From Arthrobacter sp. ISL-85 (GTDB lineage: Bacteria > Actinomycetota > Actinomycetes > Actinomycetales > Micrococcaceae), in NCBI RefSeq assembly GCF_018613675.1, contig NZ_JAGGPQ010000036.1, forward strand, positions 1 to 36,988: 36,988 bases of DNA. Reading direction: 5' to 3'. Shown piece after piece: positions 32,365 to 36,988 of the stretch; positions within the stretch are counted from its first letter, which is position 1, and each line of letters begins with the position of its first letter. The notes under the pieces are model-generated. The model saw only the letters and a list, made by a program, of their open reading frames with translations, was not told the DNA's origin and did not search any database. The position numbers and the translations under genes were made by a program.

Positions 32365-34455
32365 ATGGCTCTGCTAGTAGGCAGTAATTCAACGACGACC
32401 AGTGCCGTCTCTAAGAAAACAAAGTTCCGATCGGATATTCAAGGGCTTCGTGCCCTGGCTGTTGTCGCAGTTATCCTTGATCACTTTCTTGGATGGCCCT
32501 CGGGTGGATTTGTCGGAGTTGATGTGTTTTTCGTGATCTCGGGGTTTCTGATCACCTCGCTTCTTTTGCGTGAACATGATAGGTCCGGGACGATTTCCTT
32601 CGTAGGGTTCTACCTGCGCCGCGCTAAGAGGATCATGCCAGCCGCGCTCCTGGTTATTGTTGCTACGCTCGGTGGCGCCTATGCACTGTTCAGCAGCACA
32701 CGATTCAATGCAGCAGTTTGGGACGGTGTCTGGGCAATTTTCTTCGGCGCGAACTGGCGCCTCGCTACCCTCGGGACGGACTACTTTCAAGCCGGTGGGC
32801 CAGTTTCACCCCTCCAGCACTACTGGTCGCTGGCCGTGGAGGAACAGTTCTACTTTATTTGGCCATGGCTGATGCTGCTCATTTTCTGGGCCCTCAGCCG
32901 TCGACGGTTTACCACTGCCAAAGACACGCGTCGCGTGATCGGGATTGTGATTGTTGTTTTGACGGTCGTTTCGTTCGCCTGGTCCGTTTGGGAGACTCAT
33001 AGTAACCCTTCGTGGGCGTACTTCTCGACATTTTCACGAGCATGGGAACTGGGCGTCGGCGCCATTGTGGCGGTGTACGCGTCATCGGTCGCAATCCTCC
33101 GGCCAGTAATTCGGCACATACTCGGCTGGACGGGTTTGGCCGGGATCATTGCCGCCATTTTCCTCATGAGCGACACCGTCGCGTTTCCTGGGCCGTCCGC
33201 AGCGCTCCCGGTTGTGGCAGCGGCCCTGCTAATCTTGGCGGGAACAGGGCAGGAACGAAGCCCGCTGTGGCTTCTCACAAATCCGGTCGCCAGCTACCTG
33301 GGGGACATTTCTTACTCGCTATACCTATGGCACTTCCCGGTAGCGATACTGCTCCTGAGCATCTACCCCAGGGGTAGTGCCGAATACTACGTTGTTGGCA
33401 CCCTTGCCATCCTGATTGCATCGATCCTCAGTTTCCACCTGGTTGAGAATCCCGCTCGGAAATTTGAACGGCCAAAGCGAGCAAAATATAAGACGCCCAG
33501 CTCACCTAATGGGAAGGCTAGCCTGATCTGGCTGGCGGTGCTGGCAGTGATCACAGCAGGAACTGTGACTGCCGCGCTCGTGCCGCGTGATGTCCCCGCT
33601 AGCAACGGAGCACTGGCCCCGAAGTCGACATCTGGCACGGTATCCGCGGCGGTAACGAAGGACAAATGCTGGGGGGCAGCCTCCTTGGATTCGCAGGCGG
33701 ATTGCGTCCGGGATCTAGGTACTGCCGTCCTCCCTGATCCAAAGGCTGTGGCAGACGATACCGGCAACTCGTACGCCTGCTTCCCCCAGAAGGGCGAGCG
33801 CATGAAAACATGCACCTACGGCGGCGGGACAACCCACGTGGCGCTGGTGGGAGATAGTCACGCAGCATCGCTGCTCCCTGGACTCACTGAACAGGCGCAA
33901 GCACAGGGCTGGAAGCTGGACACGTACGTCGGCGTCGGGTGCATTTGGGCCACTGCCAGTTGCGCAGCAATGCCGGACATCCAGGCGAAACTCGTGGAGA
34001 AGCACTACGACATTGTCATCACTTCGGCGTATCGGGGAAGCGGCGACACGAACAAAAAGGCGCAGGCCGCCGCATTTGCAGACGAATGGCAGCCCGTGGC
34101 CAAGGCCGGGTCCAAGATCGTTGTCGTGAAAGATTTCCCCATCGGTGCAGGCCCAGCAGTCGAGTGCGTTCAGCGCATAAACTTCAATGCAGCCAGCAAT
34201 GACTGCAACATCGACCTAGCGACGGCATTCAAAGTTGAAGACGCAGCTGCGATGGCCGCCGCCACCGTACCAAATTCCGTAGTTGTCGACTCCAAAAAAT
34301 ACTTCTGCCCCGCGGACGTATGCCCGGGAGTGATTGGCAACGTGCTTGTTTACCGCGACGACATTTCCCACATAACTGCCAGGTACAGCAAAACGCTTGG
34401 CCCCTACCTTGCGAAGGACATCAAGCAGGCCGCTGCCAACCTGACGGCCCAATAA
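32365..34455 (+). CDS. OafA-type acyltransferase with C-terminal SGNH domain
   Basis: This 696-residue protein has an acyltransferase-3 membrane part (about 20-370) with FRSDIQGLRALAVVAVILDHF, GGFVGVDVFFVISGFLIT, FYLRRAKRIMPA, LQHYWSLAVEEQFYFIWP and YLGDISYSLYLWHFP. A linker and an extracytoplasmic SGNH hydrolase-like domain follow: VALVGDSHAASLLPGL holds the nucleophile serine and DDISHITARY the late Asp-x-x-His. Such fusions O-acetylate polysaccharides or peptidoglycan, with the SGNH domain completing transfer outside the cell. The start is supported by GGGGGA 5 bases upstream. It is the third acyltransferase of the locus and the only one with its own SGNH domain. Confidence 0.93.
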   Translation: MALLVGSNSTTTSAVSKKTKFRSDIQGLRALAVVAVILDHFLGWPSGGFVGVDVFFVISGFLITSLLLREHDRSGTISFVGFYLRRAKRIMPAALLVIVATLGGAYALFSSTRFNAAVWDGVWAIFFGANWRLATLGTDYFQAGGPVSPLQHYWSLAVEEQFYFIWPWLMLLIFWALSRRRFTTAKDTRRVIGIVIVVLTVVSFAWSVWETHSNPSWAYFSTFSRAWELGVGAIVAVYASSVAILRPVIRHILGWTGLAGIIAAIFLMSDTVAFPGPSAALPVVAAALLILAGTGQERSPLWLLTNPVASYLGDISYSLYLWHFPVAILLLSIYPRGSAEYYVVGTLAILIASILSFHLVENPARKFERPKRAKYKTPSSPNGKASLIWLAVLAVITAGTVTAALVPRDVPASNGALAPKSTSGTVSAAVTKDKCWGAASLDSQADCVRDLGTAVLPDPKAVADDTGNSYACFPQKGERMKTCTYGGGTTHVALVGDSHAASLLPGLTEQAQAQGWKLDTYVGVGCIWATASCAAMPDIQAKLVEKHYDIVITSAYRGSGDTNKKAQAAAFADEWQPVAKAGSKIVVVKDFPIGAGPAVECVQRINFNAASNDCNIDLATAFKVEDAAAMAAATVPNSVVVDSKKYFCPADVCPGVIGNVLVYRDDISHITARYSKTLGPYLAKDIKQAAANLTAQ

Positions 34456-34751
34456 GACTGGTTAAGTTCCCTAAGGTCGAGGACATGGGTCACTGCGCTT
34501 GGCGCGCCACAAAGACCACGCCGACGAAGCCGGGGGTCGAATTGTTTAGTCGATCCGATTTCACCGCCCGTTGCAGGTTCGGCTCCGTCCGGCACCATGT
34601 TGTACGCCGCGGACAACTCATCGCCCACGGATTGCATTTCAACCGCTGACAGTTGGGTTTCCTGTCGCCGGCGAACGCCGAACTCGTCTGTCCATTCAAC
34701 GATCAGTCGCAGATTGGCTGCGCGCTCAGGGGCAAATCCATGAGCAAACAT
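34404..34751 (-). pseudogene. Truncated hypothetical gene next to the IS21-type element
   Basis: A minus-strand frame from ATG 34751 reads FAHGFAPERAANLRLIVEW and RRQETQLSAVEMQSVGDELSAAY, which looks like natural protein, then becomes less convincing and ends inside the 3' end of the opposite OafA-type gene. If the IS and one copy of its target duplication are removed, the frame stays open for about 35 further codons into 36925-36988 (for example GPFKSGQFIPGSFKSNPR), but no start codon is found before a stop. It may be the remains of a gene split by the IS. No family recognised. Confidence 0.3.
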
Positions 34752-34774
34752 ACGAGGGTTGCTCTTGAAGCTGC

Positions 34775-34779
34775 CTGGG
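34775..34779. repeat. Target-site duplication, left copy (IS21-type element)
   Basis: CTGGG directly before the left end recurs directly after the right end (36920-36924). IS21 elements duplicate 4 to 8 bases. Confidence 0.65.
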
Positions 34780-34841
34780 TGTCAGCGATGGTCGAAAAGT
34801 GAGCCGTTTCGCGGGTTGAAAGTGAGCCACTTTGACGCTGG

Positions 34842-35630
34842 TTATTCTGCCGTATTTTCCGGTCTTGTCGAGGGCAGCGAGTCGACCTGAGTGTGTTTGA
34901 GCCGGTAGCTGGAGCCCTTGAGGGTGATGACTTCGGCGTGGTGGACGATGCGGTCGATCATGGCCGATGCGACGACCTGATCGCCGAAGACGTCGCCCCA
35001 GCGGGCGAAGGGCAGGTTCGAGGTCAGGATCAGCGAGGCGTGTTCGTAGCGGGATGAGACCAGTTGGAAGAACAGGTTTGCTGCGTCCTGCTCGAACGGG
35101 ATGTAGCCGACTTCGTCCACGATGATCAGTCCGTAGCGGCGCAGCCTGACCAGTTCCTGGGGCAGGCGGCCGTTCTGGTGGGCTGCCTGGAGCCGGGCGA
35201 CCCAGTCGATGGCGGTGGAGAACAGGACGCGGTGACCGAGCTGGGTGGCCCGCAGGCCCAGTCCAGTGGCGAGGTGTGTTTTGCCGGTGCCTGGCGGTCC
35301 GAGCAGGACGATGTTGGACGCTTCGGTGAGAAACGCGCCGGTGGCAAGGTGGGCGATGGTGTCGCGTTTGAGCCCCGGCTGGTGATCGAAGTTGAAGTCC
35401 TCGAGTGATTTCCGGGCCGGGAAACCAGCTGCCCGGGCCCTTATCTCGGCGCCGGAGGCTTCCCTGGCTGCGACTTCCCGGGACAGGACAGCGGCGAGGT
35501 ATTCTTCGTGGGTCCAGCCTCCTTCATAGGCCTGGTCCGCGAGCCGGGCTGCTGCTTCACGGATCCGGGGTGCTTTCATCGCCCGGGAGTAGTACTCGAT
35601 TTGGCCAGTCGTTTCTTTGGCTTCGGGCAT
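34842..35630 (-). CDS. istB: IS21-family helper ATPase
   Basis: This 262-residue AAA+ protein helps IstA select the target. Clear motifs: ARKSLEDFNFDHQPGLKRDTI before the P-loop, Walker A GPPGTGKTH, Walker B LIIVDEVGYIPF and LILTSNLPFARWGDVFGDQ with sensor I. The length is normal for the family and the frame is intact. Its ATG overlaps the istA TGA by one base (TGATG), the usual translational coupling of IS21 elements. Confidence 0.95.
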   Translation of the reverse strand: MPEAKETTGQIEYYSRAMKAPRIREAAARLADQAYEGGWTHEEYLAAVLSREVAAREASGAEIRARAAGFPARKSLEDFNFDHQPGLKRDTIAHLATGAFLTEASNIVLLGPPGTGKTHLATGLGLRATQLGHRVLFSTAIDWVARLQAAHQNGRLPQELVRLRRYGLIIVDEVGYIPFEQDAANLFFQLVSSRYEHASLILTSNLPFARWGDVFGDQVVASAMIDRIVHHAEVITLKGSSYRLKHTQVDSLPSTRPENTAE

Positions 35631-36846
35631 CAGGCGACCTGCCCGTCATCGAGGACCACACCGAAGGCCCGGTCGTAGTCCGCCAAGTCCCGCAGCCCGG
35701 TTGTTTCGCCCACGGATGGAGGGGTTTGGAAGGCCTTCCGCAGTGCCCTTGCCGCCTCGACGTGAGCGGGGTCGGTGATGGTCAGCCCGGAGCCCTAGGA
35801 ACGGGGGTGGGTGCCGACGGGCCTGCCGTCCAGGCTGATCGTGACGGTTGTCAGGTCAGCGGTGACGTCGACGAAGCGGCCGATGGCCTGCGGGTGGACG
35901 GAGTAGTCGTTGGATCCCATCCGGACGTAGTAGTCCCTCGGCAGCCGAACCCTTGCGGTGAAGCCGGTGACCGGTGGAACCGGTGGCAGCGCCAGCATGG
36001 CCGCTTTGTCCACGGCGAGCAGGTCCGACGGGCGCGCGCCGATCCGCCTGACGAGCCGGGCGTTGGCCTTCGGCAGCCACTGGCCGAGCTGATTGTTGAA
36101 ATCCTCCGGCGAGGCGAAGTCCCGGCCCGGCAGGAACGAGGTCTCCAGGAACTGGTTGGCCCGCTCCACCACGCCCTTGCTCTCCGGGTCGTAGGGTTTG
36201 ACCTGCACGATCCGGGTGGCCAGGACCCCGGCGAATGCCGCGACTCCGGCGGCGTAGCTGTTCCGCCGGCCGATGCCGGTTTCGTTGTCCCAGATCAGCC
36301 GCCGCGGAACCGCGCCCAGGGATCCGAGCAGCTCCCACATCCCGGCCAGCAGGTCCCCGGTCATCCGGGACGGGATCATCCGGGCCATGATGAACCGTGA
36401 ATGCGAAGAAACCATCACCAGCACCGGCAACACCCTGGCCTTGCCGGAACCGACGGGTATCCGCACCTCCGGGAACCACAGATCGCACTGCACCTGATCA
36501 CCGGGCTCGTAACTGATGCGATCAGCAGGATCGGCCGGGGCATATTCGGGCGGATCCTGGCCACGTTCTCCCGGAACCAGGCCGGAGACCCGGACCAGCC
36601 CACCCGCTCCGCCAGCACTGTTGCCGGCATCCGCGGGTTCTCCACCAGCAGCGCACGAATCGCCGGTTCCACAGCCTTGATCCCGGAGTCCTGCGGCGCC
36701 CGAACGTAAGTAGGCGGATCCTCAGCGCTGACCGCCTTTGCCACCGTGTTTCTGGAGATCCCCAGCCGCGCCGCTATCGACCTCATCGACTCACCCTCGG
36801 CCAGATGCAACCGCCGAATAAGCGCCCAATCCTCCACTGTGATCAC
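35630..36846 (-). pseudogene. istA: IS21-family transposase istA, frameshift plus nonsense codon
   Basis: The gene starts at GTG 36846 with a helix-turn-helix region (DWALIRRLHLAEGESMRSIAARLGISRNTVAKAV). One base seems to be missing near 36550, after ARIRP. The frame continues as EYAPADPADRISYEPG and the DDE integrase core (VQCDLWFPEVRIPVG, IWDNETGIG, NQFLETSFLPGRDF). An in-frame TAG at 35795-35797 then stops translation. The last 54 residues (from LTITDPAHVEAARALRKAF) follow in the same frame up to the TGA that overlaps istB. Two separate lesions make this a non-functional copy, unless the sequence is wrong at both. Confidence 0.9.
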
Positions 36847-36919
36847 CCACCCAATCGTTTGGAACGGGTGGCTCAGTTTTCAACCGTCACAATGGCTCAC
36901 TTTTCGACCGTCACCGACA

Positions 36920-36924
36920 CTGGG
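36920..36924. repeat. Target-site duplication, right copy (IS21-type element)
   Basis: CTGGG follows the right end and matches 34775-34779. The 64 bases after it, to the end of the window, hold no complete gene. Confidence 0.65.
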
Positions 36925-36988
36925 ATGAACTGCCCTGATTTGAACGGGCCCGCGACTGTCTCGCTAGTCCCATGTCAACGGCAACTTA

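Larger units (their letters stand above)
34780..36919 (-). mobile_element. IS21-family insertion sequence, complete ends, istA broken
   Basis: This 2140-bp element has TG...CA tips and related ends: TGTCAGCGATGGTCGAAAAG at the left, and on the complement TGTCGGTGACGGTCGAAAAG at the right. Each is followed inward by a second copy of the GGT(C/T)GAAA(A)-GTGAGCC-like motif, the multiple terminal repeat pattern of IS21 transposase-binding sites. It encodes istA and istB on the minus strand with the usual start/stop overlap. istB is intact, but istA has a frameshift and an in-frame stop, so the copy is probably immobile unless helped in trans. Confidence 0.9.

Noticed and set aside
35405..36400. 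Plus-strand ORF of 331 residues within the IS21-type element
   Set aside because: Antisense shadow of istA and istB; Gly/Pro/Arg-rich translation without family motifs.

Overview
The window is high-GC actinobacterial chromosomal DNA. Small-spacing operons, frequent GTG/TTG starts, LAxTG sorting motifs, a DUF4012 protein and GalU/RmlA sequences of Micrococcaceae type point to an Arthrobacter-like organism; this assignment is from memory of families, not from a search. Almost the whole window is one large exopolysaccharide (capsule-type, Wzx/Wzy-like) locus, followed by an accessory flank with two insertion sequences.

Layout. 1-359 is the 3' end of an enoyl-CoA hydratase-type gene. 399-6106 is a tight plus-strand operon. 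It has a promoter, a short structured leader RNA (437-514), a Tat-type exported protein, a stand-alone PqqD-like protein, an HprK-like kinase with a C-terminal PqqD-like domain, a Wzz/BY-kinase, an NTP_transf_5-type nucleotidyltransferase and galU. 6178-12032 runs on the minus strand: rmlA, a VanZ-like gene with a small membrane ORF before it, an LAxTG surface protein, a DUF4012 protein and the initiating polyprenyl-phosphate sugar transferase. 12445-17594 holds four plus-strand glycosyltransferase genes, one a GT2/GT-B fusion. 17635-19735 holds a minus-strand flippase and a GT2 rhamnosyltransferase-like gene. 19971-21443 is a second Wzz/BY-kinase. The glycosyltransferase block is visibly AT-richer than its flanks, as expected for exchangeable serotype-like genes.

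21756-24607 carries a metallo-beta-lactamase-fold hydrolase, then two tiny membrane proteins and a MinD/EspI-like ATPase in one likely operon. 26667-34455 returns to glycan functions: two membrane acyltransferases, an O-antigen ligase/polymerase-like protein and an OafA-type acyltransferase with an SGNH domain. These are separated by gene-poor, decayed stretches.

Two complete insertion sequences can be delimited to the base. An ISL3-type element lies at 25210-26616 with an 8-bp target duplication, and an IS21-type element at 34780-36919 with a 5-bp duplication. Both carry broken transposase genes. A lone IS21-like end near 29280 suggests an older event.

How it works together. RmlA and GalU supply dTDP-glucose and UDP-glucose. 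The sugar transferase loads the first sugar on undecaprenyl phosphate and the glycosyltransferases extend the repeat unit. The flippase and Wzy-like protein export and polymerise it, two BY-kinases set chain length, and the acyltransferases decorate it. The least understood part is the first operon, where a RiPP-style PqqD/HprK/nucleotidyltransferase cassette and an exported protein sit behind a riboswitch-like leader.
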